From Acidobacteriota bacterium (lineage in GTDB: Bacteria > Acidobacteriota > Terriglobia > Bryobacterales > Bryobacteraceae), in contig JACPNQ010000001.1 of the NCBI GenBank assembly GCA_016185425.1, positions 1 to 64,000 of the forward strand: a stretch of 64,000 nucleotides of DNA, in the 5' to 3' direction. A model generated the notes under the pieces. The model was not told where the DNA came from and searched no databases. It saw nothing but the letters and a program-made list of their open reading frames with translations. Position 1 is the stretch's first letter; every line of letters begins with the position of its first letter. The translations under genes were made by a program, and so were the position numbers. Positions 36,022 through 45,600 of this stretch are shown piece after piece.

Positions 36022-36844
36022 CGCCCGCGAACTGGTCGAGTCGTTCATTCGCAGCCAGCAGAACCCCGATGGCGCCTTCCGCAATCGTGCCGGCGACAGC
36101 GATCTCTACTACACGGTGTTCGGCATTGAGTCGCTGATCGCATTGCAAGCCGGCCCGCCCACGACGCCGGTCGAGGCGTACCTCCGCACTCTCGATGACG
36201 GCGAATCGCTCGACTTCGTACACCTCGCCTGCCTCGCCCGCGCTTGGGCTGGAATTACCAAGGATTACTCCGCCGTGCCGGCAGAGCGAATCCTGGCGGG
36301 AATCGAACGCTACCGGACTCCCGACGGAGGCTACAATCAGGCACTCGGCTCCGAAAATGGAACGGCTTATGCAGCCTTTCTCGCCCTCGGTGCGCATCAG
36401 GATTTCGGCGTTGAAATACCAGGCGCGGGCCGCCTCCTCACTTCGCTTGAAAGCCTGCGCGCCCGTGACGGCGGATACGGTAATATGCCGGACGGACCCG
36501 CTGGCGTCACTGCGGCCACGGCAGCCGTGGTCGCGGCCCAGCGCCAGTTCCACAAAACTCCCGATCCTTCGCTCGCCCAATGGCTCCTGGCGCAAAAGGC
36601 GCCTACCGGCGGATTCTTTGCCCTCCCCGGCGCGCCCATCCCGGACCTCCTTTCCACAGCTACCGCCCTCCATGCGCTCTCCGGACTGCATGTCCCGATG
36701 AATGGCCTCCGCGAGCCCTGTCTCGACTTCATCGACACGCTCTGGACCAATCGCGGCGGTTTCTATGGCCACTGGTCCGACGACGGCATCGACACCGAAT
36801 ACACCTACTACGGGCTGCTCGCCATCGGCCATCTCACCGAGTGA
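35963..36844 (+). CDS. Prenyltransferase-beta / squalene-cyclase-repeat protein
   Basis: Product of 293 residues from a GTG at 35963 (AGGGGT upstream), overlapping the previous gene by 59 bases; an in-frame ATG at 35981 is the alternative start. It is built of five to six alpha-hairpin repeats of the protein prenyltransferase beta / terpene cyclase type: NPDGAFRNRAGDSDLYYTVF, TPDGGYNQALGSENGTAYAA, RDGGYGNMPDG, TGGFFALPG followed by PDLLSTATALHALSGL, and GGFYGHWSDDGIDTEYTYYG. It lacks the DXDD acid of class II cyclases, and I do not see the Asp-Cys-His zinc set of protein prenyltransferases in full. It could be an isoprenoid-binding or second-step cyclase subunit acting with the next gene. Confidence 0.75.
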   Translation: MSLRLEMLQVARLSPRSLGDARELVESFIRSQQNPDGAFRNRAGDSDLYYTVFGIESLIALQAGPPTTPVEAYLRTLDDGESLDFVHLACLARAWAGITKDYSAVPAERILAGIERYRTPDGGYNQALGSENGTAYAAFLALGAHQDFGVEIPGAGRLLTSLESLRARDGGYGNMPDGPAGVTAATAAVVAAQRQFHKTPDPSLAQWLLAQKAPTGGFFALPGAPIPDLLSTATALHALSGLHVPMNGLREPCLDFIDTLWTNRGGFYGHWSDDGIDTEYTYYGLLAIGHLTE

Positions 36845-36846
36845 CG

Positions 36847-38607
36847 ATGGACCTCGCAGCCCTGCGCCGCACACGACGAAACCTGGTCGAGCGCCTCAAC
36901 GCTGAGCGTGTTTCCGGGGGCTGGTGGGAGGGCCATCTGGCGAGCAGCGCCCTCTCCACGGCCACCGCCATCGGCGCCCTGACGCTCGCCTCCAGCCACG
37001 AAGTTTCTCGCAGCCTCGACTGGCTGGCCCGTTCGCAGAACGAAGATGGCGGCTGGGGCGACACCGTACTCAGCCTGAGCAACATCAGCACAACCGTTCT
37101 CTGCTGGTGCGCCTTCGCCATCGCCGGCGCCGAGGCACGCTATCGGTCCACGATCGAGGGAGCCGAAACATGGCTGACAAACGCCGCCGGCGGTACCGGC
37201 GCACCTCAACTGACGAAAGCCATTCTCCACCGTTACGGCGCCGACCGGACATTTTCCGTCCCCATCCTCACCGTCATGGCCATCGCCGGCAAGCTCGGCC
37301 AGGGCCGTGAAGCATGGCGCGAGATTCCACAGCTCCCCTTCGAACTCGCTGCCTGCCCGCACCAGATCTTCGGAGCGTTGGGCCTCCCCGTCGTCAGCTA
37401 TGCCCTCCCCGCGCTTATCGCCATCGGGCAGGTCCGTCACCACTACCGGCCATCCCGAAACCCAGTCACCCGCGCCCTTCGGAACTGTCTCACGCCGAAG
37501 GCCCTTCGCCTCCTTCGCCACATTCAGCCGTCTACCGGCGGCTATTTGGAAGCCACGCCATTAACCAGCTTTGTCGTCATGAGTCTCGCTTTTGCCGGGC
37601 GCAAGCGGCATTCGGTAGCCGAACAAGGCATCCGCTTTCTGGCGCAATCAATGCGGCCCGACGGAAGCTGGCCCATCGACACCAACCTCGCCACTTGGAT
37701 CACCACACTCTCCATCGACGCCCTCTCTCCGCTACCCGCAAATGAACACCCGCTCGACCCCACCGCCCGAAACGCCATACGCGACTGGCTCCTCGCGCAG
37801 CAGTATCAGGTGGAGCATCCTTACACACACGCCGCGCCCGGGGGCTGGGCCTGGACGCCGCTGCCTGGCGGGGTACCAGACGCGGATGACACTCCTGGCG
37901 CGCTCCTGGCCCTCCGCCAGTTGGGACCGATCGACGCCCGAACCCGCGCCGCCGCCGCCAACGGCACACGCTGGCTCCTCGATCTTCAAAATAACGATGG
38001 CGGGATGCCCACCTTCTGCCGCGGTTGGGGGAGGCTCCCCTTTGACCGCAGCGGCACCGATCTTACCGCTCACGCCGTCGCGGCCTGGCAGGAGTGGCTC
38101 CCCGAGCTTCCAGACAACCTCCGGGCCCGCACCAAAAAATCACTAGGCCGCGCAACCGAATTCCTCGTGCGAAACCAAAAGCGGGACGGCTCGTGGACTC
38201 CGCTATGGTTTGGCAACGAACATGTCGAAAGACAAGAGAACCAGACCTACGGTACCGCTCGTGTAGTGCCGTCATTGCTTCGCGCCAATCACCCCGCCGC
38301 GGAAACCGCTTTGGAATGGCTCGGGAAAACGCAGAATAAAGATGGGGGCTGGGGCGGCGGGCCGGGCACATCGTCAACGATCGAGGAATCGTCACTTGCC
38401 CTGCACGCACTGGCCGGCGCAAATCGTCCAACCCTCAACCCCAATATCAGTCGCGGCGCCGCATGGCTAATCGAAGCAACTAGCGAGGGCCGCAAGACGC
38501 CGCCCTCACCCATCGGCCTTTACTTCGCAAGCCTCTGGTATTACGACGATCTATATCCCTTAATATTCTCGACCGGCGCTTTGAGTCGATTGTTACGAGC
38601 GGATTAG
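36847..38607 (+). CDS. Class II terpene cyclase (squalene-hopene-cyclase-like)
   Basis: Product of 586 residues with the alpha-barrel double fold of squalene-hopene cyclases (usually about 630). QW-type repeats are seen at SQNEDGGWGDT, RPDGSWPIDTN, LQNNDGGMPTFCRGWG, QKRDGSWTPLWFGNEHVE and QNKDGGWGGGPGTSSTIEE. The proton-donating DXDD motif is present as GGVPDADDTPGA (about 345-348), so it should start cyclisation of a prenyl chain by protonation. The sequence is diverged from hopanoid cyclases, and no squalene synthase (HpnCDE) is in the window, so the substrate may be the product of the fused prenyl synthase upstream. It begins two bases after the preceding stop and ends the cluster. The product skeleton is unknown. 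Confidence 0.85.
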   Translation: MDLAALRRTRRNLVERLNAERVSGGWWEGHLASSALSTATAIGALTLASSHEVSRSLDWLARSQNEDGGWGDTVLSLSNISTTVLCWCAFAIAGAEARYRSTIEGAETWLTNAAGGTGAPQLTKAILHRYGADRTFSVPILTVMAIAGKLGQGREAWREIPQLPFELAACPHQIFGALGLPVVSYALPALIAIGQVRHHYRPSRNPVTRALRNCLTPKALRLLRHIQPSTGGYLEATPLTSFVVMSLAFAGRKRHSVAEQGIRFLAQSMRPDGSWPIDTNLATWITTLSIDALSPLPANEHPLDPTARNAIRDWLLAQQYQVEHPYTHAAPGGWAWTPLPGGVPDADDTPGALLALRQLGPIDARTRAAAANGTRWLLDLQNNDGGMPTFCRGWGRLPFDRSGTDLTAHAVAAWQEWLPELPDNLRARTKKSLGRATEFLVRNQKRDGSWTPLWFGNEHVERQENQTYGTARVVPSLLRANHPAAETALEWLGKTQNKDGGWGGGPGTSSTIEESSLALHALAGANRPTLNPNISRGAAWLIEATSEGRKTPPSPIGLYFASLWYYDDLYPLIFSTGALSRLLRAD

Positions 38608-38848
38608 GGCGAATTGATTAAGCGGCGCGCCAGACGAGTCTTGGCTGAATTCTTGAAATCGGCAACCCTGAATAGGCTTCCCTTCACGGGCGTCTCCCGC
38701 GGCGAGCGGCAATCACGATTTATCTGAAAGAAAACGCGCGCAATTCCCATTCTGTTGTATCGGAATGATTGACGGCGAAACAGAGGCACGCCGGGCAGGC
38801 GTGCGGTGCACGGTATGAAAGATTCGGATAACCCTGAGGACATTAGCT

Positions 38849-40822
38849 ATGAAGCGAACTAGATGCAGATGGATTTCGGTGGCGTGCCTGACTCTCGCCT
38901 TGCCCATCGCGGCGCTGGCGGATCTGAGCCAAACAACGACGCTCCAGGCGAATATAGGGCTAAACCTGGATACTGGCGCCACTTCCGCTGTTGGATCAAG
39001 GGGATCGACGGGCACCCCCGACATCCTGTGGAACGGAAGCACCATCACGCCTGCCGGCAATGCGACCGCGGTGAACGTCGGCGTTGGCGCATTTAATGCC
39101 CTTACGCTGGGTACGCTAACCTTCCTCCCGGGCTATTCGCAGGCTTCGATTCGCGCCACCGACCTCGTCGTCAACGATGTGTTCGCGGTACGCGCCAACA
39201 GCGGCCACTACGCTAAGGTTCTGGTAAGGGCCGTCGGCGGTGGATCCATCACCCTTCAGTTCACGACATTTGGAGCCACCAATGCTCCTGGCGGTCCTGC
39301 TATTACTGCGATTCTGAACAACTCCAGCGCTGTTCCACCCGGCTTCCCGAACTACGGGATCCCGCCGAGCAGCTTGTTCGTCGTCACGGGAAGTGGACTG
39401 TCAGACGCGGGCGATCCGGTCCTCCAATCGAGCGAGGCTCCCGGGATTCCGCTGACACTGAACGGAACCAGCATCGCCGTTGTCGTGAACGGTGTCACGA
39501 CGCGCCCCGCACTGTACTACACGAGTCCAACCCAACTTGCGGCGGTTCTGCCGGCAGCGACCCCGCTCGGAACCGGAACTCTCGTCGTGACCTATAAAGG
39601 AGCTAACAGCGCTCCAGCGGCCATACAGGTTGTGCCGAGCGCGGTGGGAATCAACACCTACAACGGCTCGGGAGTCGCCACTGACGGCGCAACCGGAGCC
39701 TTGCTTACCTACATCAACTCCGGTTCGCCCGGGCAGACGATCGTGCTGTGGGGCACAGGGCTCGGCGCAAACCCCGCGGATAGCGATACGACGTTTTCGA
39801 CGGCACCGCATCCCGTGAACACTCCCTTGCAGATTTACTTTGGCGGGGTACCGGCGAGAATTCTCTATCAGGGTGCGTCCGGGTACCCGGGTGTGAATCA
39901 GATTAACGTGACCATTCCGGAGTCGGTTCCAACGGGATGCTGGGTTCCGCTGGTCGCCGTGACTGGAAATGTAATTAGCAATGTCGTTACGTTTCCGATC
40001 AACAGAGGCGGGGGCGCCTGCGTCGACGTGCAAACCGGTTATAACGGCGGGCAGATCCAGCAGTTGAGTGGACAGGCCAAGTTAAAGGGCGGGCTGGTTT
40101 CGTTGATTCAGACAACTTCGGTGGATCTACGCCGCGGTACTGTTGTCACCAACTCCGCGAACGCGGCTTTTCAGCAATACGGCGGACTGGCCGCAGCCGC
40201 CACTGGCGGCACGGTTTCGCCGGGCGGATGTATTGTGACTCAGGTTGTCGCCGGCGGACCTATTCCGGCTCTCGTGGGGCTGGACGCGGGCACCATTACT
40301 CTGACCGGGCCGGCCGGGCTTTCGGTGACACTACCTTCGCAGTTTGGGCTGAAGGGCGCCTATGGGGCGATACTACCCGCGAGCGCAATTTCTACCGCCG
40401 GCGGGATGTACACGTTTCGAGGTTCCGGCGGCGCGGATGTTGGTCCCTTCACATCCACACTGAGTCTTTCGAGCCCCTTACTGAGCTGGACGAATCAAAG
40501 CGCGGCGGCCTCAATTGACAAAACGCAAGGGCTACTGGTTACGTGGACCGGGGGAAACCCTGGAACCTACGTCGTCATCACCGGTACTGCGGTTGCCGGC
40601 ACGGCGGCGGGAGGCTACACGTGCCTCGCTCCGGTAGAAGCACGTCAGTTTCGAGTGCCTTCGTATATCCTTCTTGGCCTCCCAAACGGCGGTGGAGGCA
40701 CAGCGGTTCAGAATAATGTCTACTCCTCGCTCTCCGCCACCGGAATTGATACCGGCGTCGCGCTGGCGGATGTCTCCTTTTCGGTGGCCTCCACATACTC
40801 GAGCGGCGGTCTCTCAAGATGA
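38849..40822 (+). CDS. Secreted beta-rich protein with Solibacter-type domain
   Basis: Product of 657 residues. A signal peptide (WISVACLTLALPIAALA) is followed by about 130 residues with bacterial Ig- or spore-coat-like strands (TQTTTLQANIGLNLDTG-like pattern, TDLVVNDVFAVRANSGHYAK). Residues about 160-390 form two copies of the TIGR03437-like module (GIPPSSLFVVTGSGLSD, and GSPGQTIVLWGTGLGANPAD with GGVPARILYQGA and GVNQINVTIPE). The rest is another beta-rich region without a known family. It is probably at the cell surface. A GAGGA site precedes the ATG; a perfect 7-base inverted repeat (38786-38804) in the leader may be chance. It sits 75 bases before the sigma factor gene of the TPR-CHAT locus. 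Confidence 0.8.
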   Translation: MKRTRCRWISVACLTLALPIAALADLSQTTTLQANIGLNLDTGATSAVGSRGSTGTPDILWNGSTITPAGNATAVNVGVGAFNALTLGTLTFLPGYSQASIRATDLVVNDVFAVRANSGHYAKVLVRAVGGGSITLQFTTFGATNAPGGPAITAILNNSSAVPPGFPNYGIPPSSLFVVTGSGLSDAGDPVLQSSEAPGIPLTLNGTSIAVVVNGVTTRPALYYTSPTQLAAVLPAATPLGTGTLVVTYKGANSAPAAIQVVPSAVGINTYNGSGVATDGATGALLTYINSGSPGQTIVLWGTGLGANPADSDTTFSTAPHPVNTPLQIYFGGVPARILYQGASGYPGVNQINVTIPESVPTGCWVPLVAVTGNVISNVVTFPINRGGGACVDVQTGYNGGQIQQLSGQAKLKGGLVSLIQTTSVDLRRGTVVTNSANAAFQQYGGLAAAATGGTVSPGGCIVTQVVAGGPIPALVGLDAGTITLTGPAGLSVTLPSQFGLKGAYGAILPASAISTAGGMYTFRGSGGADVGPFTSTLSLSSPLLSWTNQSAAASIDKTQGLLVTWTGGNPGTYVVITGTAVAGTAAGGYTCLAPVEARQFRVPSYILLGLPNGGGGTAVQNNVYSSLSATGIDTGVALADVSFSVASTYSSGGLSR

Positions 40823-40885
40823 GGTCCGCATGTTACCGGCGGACTCAAACAGGTCTGTTTCATTCCGGCAGGAAAAGGGCCGGTA

Positions 40886-40891
40886 TATACT
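40886..40891 (+). promoter_or_regulatory. Putative -10 box of the sigma/TPR/CHAT operon
   Basis: TATACT (five of six to consensus) ends six bases before the ATG at 40898, so the transcript would begin at the start codon. No Shine-Dalgarno sequence and no -35 box are visible. Confidence 0.4.
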
Positions 40892-40897
40892 CATCGC

Positions 40898-41509
40898 ATG
40901 GTCCCCCTGGGTCCTTCCGCCGCTGGAGAGGACGCTGCCGCCCTGCCGGCGCGGGATGCGGCGAGCGACTATCGCCGACTGCTAGCCGCCCTCGCCTCAA
41001 GAGCGAAATGGCTTGGATCGCTCGATCCTGAAGGGGCTGCGCAGGAGACCCTGAAGCGCTCCCTGGAAAATGCCAGTTCACAACCGGCCGTCGAGTATTA
41101 TTTCAGCCAGGACCTTCCGGCCGCGCTGCCTCCTCCGGTGTGGCCTCTGGATCAACTTCTGGCATGGCTGCACGGTGTGCTTCGCTACGTTGTCCGGGAA
41201 GAGCGGGGCAGAGTGCGATACAGCCGCGAGGTGCCGATCGGCGGCATCGGCCCGGACCCCGCCGACCCTACGCCCGATCAACTCCACAGCCTGATTCAAG
41301 AGGAGATGGAAGGGATCGTAGCCGACTGCTTCCCTATGCTGGAGCGCGAATACCGAGCAGTCCTGAAGATGCGCGCGCAAGGGATGAAATACGGAGAAAT
41401 CGCTACGCGCATGGGTGTGAACGAGAACACTGTCGCAACCTGGGTTAGCCGCGGAATCCGCGATCTGGCACAACGTGTCCGAAAGCGCATGGGGGGTGGA
41501 TGGCGATGA
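40898..41509 (+). CDS. Sigma-70-family (ECF-like) factor
   Basis: Product of 203 residues. The N-terminal half has a diverged region 2 (WLHGVLRYVVREERGRV, about 88-104); the C-terminal half is a clear sigma region 4 helix-turn-helix (CFPMLEREYRAVLKMRAQGM, then EIATRMGVNENTVATWVSRG, about 143-190). Sigma factors of this kind often head operons with TPR and CHAT proteins in Acidobacteria. The next gene starts ten bases before this one ends, so the sigma factor and the membrane TPR protein are co-translated, which points to a sigma / membrane regulator pair. The regulated promoters cannot be named. Confidence 0.8.
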   Translation: MVPLGPSAAGEDAAALPARDAASDYRRLLAALASRAKWLGSLDPEGAAQETLKRSLENASSQPAVEYYFSQDLPAALPPPVWPLDQLLAWLHGVLRYVVREERGRVRYSREVPIGGIGPDPADPTPDQLHSLIQEEMEGIVADCFPMLEREYRAVLKMRAQGMKYGEIATRMGVNENTVATWVSRGIRDLAQRVRKRMGGGWR

Positions 41510-42690
41510 CTTCGGATCGCATGGACCGCTACGCGCGGCGCGAGATGACTCCCGCGGAAGCTCGAGAATTGGCCCAGGAATCTCTGGACAATCCGGAGTT
41601 GTTTGAGGAGCTGACTGCTTCAGCGCTTGTGCACGCGGGTCTTACTGAGCGATCAATACGGGGCGGTAGGATGGCTCGATTCCGGTGGAAAACTGCGTTC
41701 GCCGCTGCGGCCGCCGCTGTTCTGTTGATCACGATATTTTTAGTGCGACCCACTCGACAGCAGGCCTTGCCACAAGCTCGGCCTGGCAAAACAGTCGTGG
41801 CTGTCCTCAAGCCGGCGCTGGGGTCTTCAGCGAGTCCGGGCCAGCCAATACTCCTCGCGAGCATACCTGCATCGGACGGCCGGGGCGGCGCACTCGTTTT
41901 TCGCGGCCCGGATCCGGCCAGCCGGCCTCCTCAGCCGGCAGGTGTAATCGTTTCTATTGAGGACGGGCTGGCTACGATCAATCTCGGTTCGCTGGACGGA
42001 ATAAAGAAAGGGAGCGTACTTACAGTTTTTCGCGATGAGAAATCGACGCGCGCTACCGGCCGGTTCGTCGCGATGACGGTCTTTCGTGAACGGGCGCGCG
42101 GGGAGATTGCCGGCCAACAGGTCGCCCAGGATTACAAAACTGTCCGAGTGGCGGACGCTGATCAAGTGGCCGCGCTGATGGGCCATGTTGAGGTGCTGGT
42201 AAGCCGAGGAGATTCGCGCCCGGCTAGAGATTGGGCGGAGAAGGCGGTCGCGTTGGCGGAGACCACTAACATTCCGCTTGGCGAGAGACAGAAAGCCTGG
42301 GAGATGCTGGCTCTTTTGGAAACGCAAGCCGGCTCCCTGCAAGCGGCGGAGAGGCACTATCAATTGGCAATAGACAGCCTGGACGCGGAATCCCGGGGGT
42401 CTTTCGAAAAACACTCCAGCGCATTGAACAATCTGGCTGTCCTTCGAATGCTACGCGGCGACTATGACGCGGCCGCTGCACTCTTGACTGGCTCGGCCTC
42501 GGCATCGAACAAACCGGATGGACGGAGCTTGAACAACCGGGGTGTACTGGCGGAGCTGCGCGGGGATCGGCGGAGTGCAGAGGCGTTGTATACGGATGCG
42601 CAACACGCCTTTGCAGGCGGCGCTGATTCTTCGGGGCACGAACGCCGCGTCGTGGAAACCAATCTCGCGCGGATCAAAGGACCGAAGTAA
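41500..42690 (+). CDS. Membrane-anchored TPR protein, possible anti-sigma factor
   Basis: Product of 396 residues. Residues 1-60 are acidic and helical with the YARREMTPAEARELAQESL pattern found in small cytoplasmic anti-sigma domains. One transmembrane helix follows (about 63-83, KTAFAAAAAAVLLITIFLV). Outside are a short beta region (VSIEDGLATINLGSLDGIKK, like a FlgT/LysM-type small barrel) and about four TPR-like repeats (about 225-390). The layout fits a single-pass regulator with a sensor outside. It overlaps the sigma gene by ten bases and the CHAT gene by TAATG. I infer that it holds the sigma factor and reports on the TPR-CHAT protein. Confidence 0.7.
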   Translation: MAMTSDRMDRYARREMTPAEARELAQESLDNPELFEELTASALVHAGLTERSIRGGRMARFRWKTAFAAAAAAVLLITIFLVRPTRQQALPQARPGKTVVAVLKPALGSSASPGQPILLASIPASDGRGGALVFRGPDPASRPPQPAGVIVSIEDGLATINLGSLDGIKKGSVLTVFRDEKSTRATGRFVAMTVFRERARGEIAGQQVAQDYKTVRVADADQVAALMGHVEVLVSRGDSRPARDWAEKAVALAETTNIPLGERQKAWEMLALLETQAGSLQAAERHYQLAIDSLDAESRGSFEKHSSALNNLAVLRMLRGDYDAAAALLTGSASASNKPDGRSLNNRGVLAELRGDRRSAEALYTDAQHAFAGGADSSGHERRVVETNLARIKGPK

Positions 42691-45600
42691 TGACGCGCCG
42701 TTGCCAGTTGACGGCAACCGTGCTCCTTCTCGGAGCCTCGGCCCCATCAATGTTCTCCCAGCACACAACGATACAGGATTGGGCGGCGCTGGACCGGCAG
42801 GCGGAGGAGTCTTATAGCAAGGGTGACCTGAAGGAGGCCGTTCGAGTTGCAAAATTGGCCGTTGCCGCGGCTTCCGGCGCGAAGCAGTCCGGGCACAGCA
42901 TGGACCGGCTGGGGTTCTTCGAGTACACCTCCGGAAATTTGAAGGATGGCGAGGTGTTCCTGCGGCAGGCGCTTGAACTTCGGAGGAGGGAACTGGGAAT
43001 CAACACGGCCGATTACGCGGAGAGCGTTAATGATCTCGCGCTTTTCTGCCGTGACTCCGGCAAACTGCCGGAAGCACGGGCGCTCGCGGAACAGGCCGTG
43101 GACATACGGTCGCGCGTGCTGGGCGCGGGTCATGGGCGTGTTGCCGAGAGTCTGAACACGCTGGCTAGCGTCTACGCCCTTCTGGGAGAGTACGACTTGG
43201 CGATCAGGCGATTCGAGGAAGCCCGCGCCATTCATGAGTCGCAGCCTGAGCCCAGAGACCTCAGCGAGGAGTACGGGACACTGTGTGTGAATCTTGCAGG
43301 CACCTATCAGCGCACAGGGAAATATGCAAAGGCCGAGGCCCTATTTGCCCGAGGAGTCAACGTCCTGCGTGTCAAACCTGGAATCAATCATCCAGCCTAT
43401 TCGGCCAGCCTGGTTGCCTATGCCTATTTGCAGGCGGACCTCGGGCACTACTCCCTGGCCGAAAAGCTGTACGACGAGAGCGGAACGCTCATGCGCGAAC
43501 AGCTTGGCGAACAGCACCCCTATTACGCTCTGTTCCTGAACAATCGTGCGGCCCTTTATGCCGTGTTGGGCAATCGTACCGTCGCGGAATCGGACTATCG
43601 GAAAGCGTTGGAGCTAAAGAGAAAGATCTATGGTCCGGACTCCCTCACCATCGGCGCGTCGCTCCGGAATCTGGCCCGCCTGGTCTACGCGGGCAGCTCC
43701 GTGGAAGGAGAGAAGCTCTATCAGGAGGCTGTCGATCTCTACAACAAGAATCCCAAGGCCCCGGCGTTCGATCATGCCACTGCTCTGTTGGGTCTGGCCG
43801 AGGCCCAGCGGAATCGCGGCGACCTGGGAGCGGCCCGCAAGACCCTGCAACACGCCTCAGACGTGGCCACCAAAGGCCTAGGCACGAAACACCCTCTTTA
43901 TGCCGCAGTGCTGCGCGACTTCGGGCTGGTGCACCAATCGGCGCGGGAATATGCGGAGGCGCGGCAACGTCTGGCGGAAGCCGTCGCTATCATCACGGAG
44001 ACACACGGAGAGAATCATCCTGACCTCGCGCGGTACCTGGAACGCTTGGCGGCTGTTTACGACGAAGCCAGCGACTATCGGGCCGCCGAGCCGCTTTATC
44101 GACGAAGCCTTGACATCTCCGGCCGGGCTCTGGCGGACATGCTTGCCGTGGGGTCCGAGAGTAACAAAGCGGGAGTCCTGACGAATCTGGATGACCCGAT
44201 TCCGATACTCCTCTCATTCCAGCGCAGGGCGGGCGATACGCTGCCCGCTGCCCGGGCCCTGGCCTTTGAGGCGGTGGCTCGCCGAAAGGGGAGGGTCCTG
44301 GATCAGGTGCACGATTGGGGTCAAAACCTAAGGAACAATTCCGACATCACTATACGCAACCGCTTCAACCAGCGGACAGATCTATTGGAGTGCCAGGCCT
44401 CGCTGACGATTGCGCTCGGTTATCGGGATCTGAAGCCCGCTGTGGTGGGGACCTGCGCACTTCCGGGTACCGAACTGGCGGGTCGTTATGAGGGCCTATT
44501 GCACGAACTCCGGACAAAGTGGACAGAGGCGTTGGGTCGGCAGGCTCTTCAGGTAGTCGCGCTTCTCAGACAGCGTATTGACGCGCTGGAATCGAACCTA
44601 AGCCGGGAAGTCCCGCATTTTGCTTCGGCCATCAAGTCGGCACGATGGGAAGACATCCGCTCTCGTCTCCAGCTTGACGAACTGCTTATCGAGTTCGTTG
44701 CCTATGCGGAAGGCGATCCTCGCCTGACCAATCGGCGCTACGGCGCGTTCGTACTCGCCAGAAGCGGTGACCTGCAGTGGGCGGATCTAGGCCCGGCCGG
44801 GCCCATTGATCGAGCGGTTCAGGATCTCATCACCGCGGCCAACGACTGGAGCCTCGCCTTGACCGCCAAGGAGAATCGGAGCGTGAAGCCAGCGGAGGAA
44901 ACGGCTCAGGATGCTCTGCATACGCTTTCGGAAAGACTGAGCGCAGTGATCGCCGGTTTGATGCAAAGAAAAGAAGTACGGCGGTTGCGCGTCGCTCCCG
45001 ATGGAATGCTCAATCTCGTCCCATTCGGGGCGCTTTCCGATGGGCACGGACACCCTCTGATCGAGCGTTTCACAATCAGCTACGTTTCCGCGGGCCGCGA
45101 TCTTGCCGTTCCGGAGTTCGCCGGTCGCGCGGATTCCGCGGCGGGTTCGGTGATTATTGCCGTGAGCCCGGGAGCCGGCGCTAAGCCGGCTATGGCTGCC
45201 CGGCCGGTGCCCGGCGCGTTTCGGGCGGATCGGCTGGAGAGACTGGAAGGCGCTGAGAGAGAAGCTCGCGACGTACAAAAGTGGATACCGCGGGCCCAAC
45301 TGTTAGGCGAAGGAAAGGCAACTGAGCAACGGATCAAGCAATTGCATCGCCCGGTATTGCTTCACATCGTTGGACACGGGATTGTCAGAGGGAATGAAGA
45401 TTGCCAGGCCGCGCCGGGTAGTCCGGGCTGTCAACTGGTGGGCATTGATCCCGCCGCGCGAGTCATGAGCCTGTCGGCGATCGTGCTGGAAGAAGCCTAC
45501 GGACGCGGCGATGGGTCGCCGCAGGACGGCCTGCTGACGGCGCTGGAGTTGCAAACGCTTGACCTCGATGGCTCGGAGATGTTGGTGCTCTCGCAGTGCC

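Noticed and set aside
36580..36846. N-terminal extension of the terpene cyclase frame
   Set aside because: The frame is open upstream, but that part overlaps the previous gene, reads as low-quality Arg/Pro-rich sequence, and the ATG at 36847 lies two bases after the preceding stop and starts the conserved fold.
38786..38804. Perfect 7-base inverted repeat with a 5-base loop in the leader of the secreted protein gene at 38849
   Set aside because: It has no T-run and is not repeated elsewhere as far as I can see; chance is the simplest explanation.
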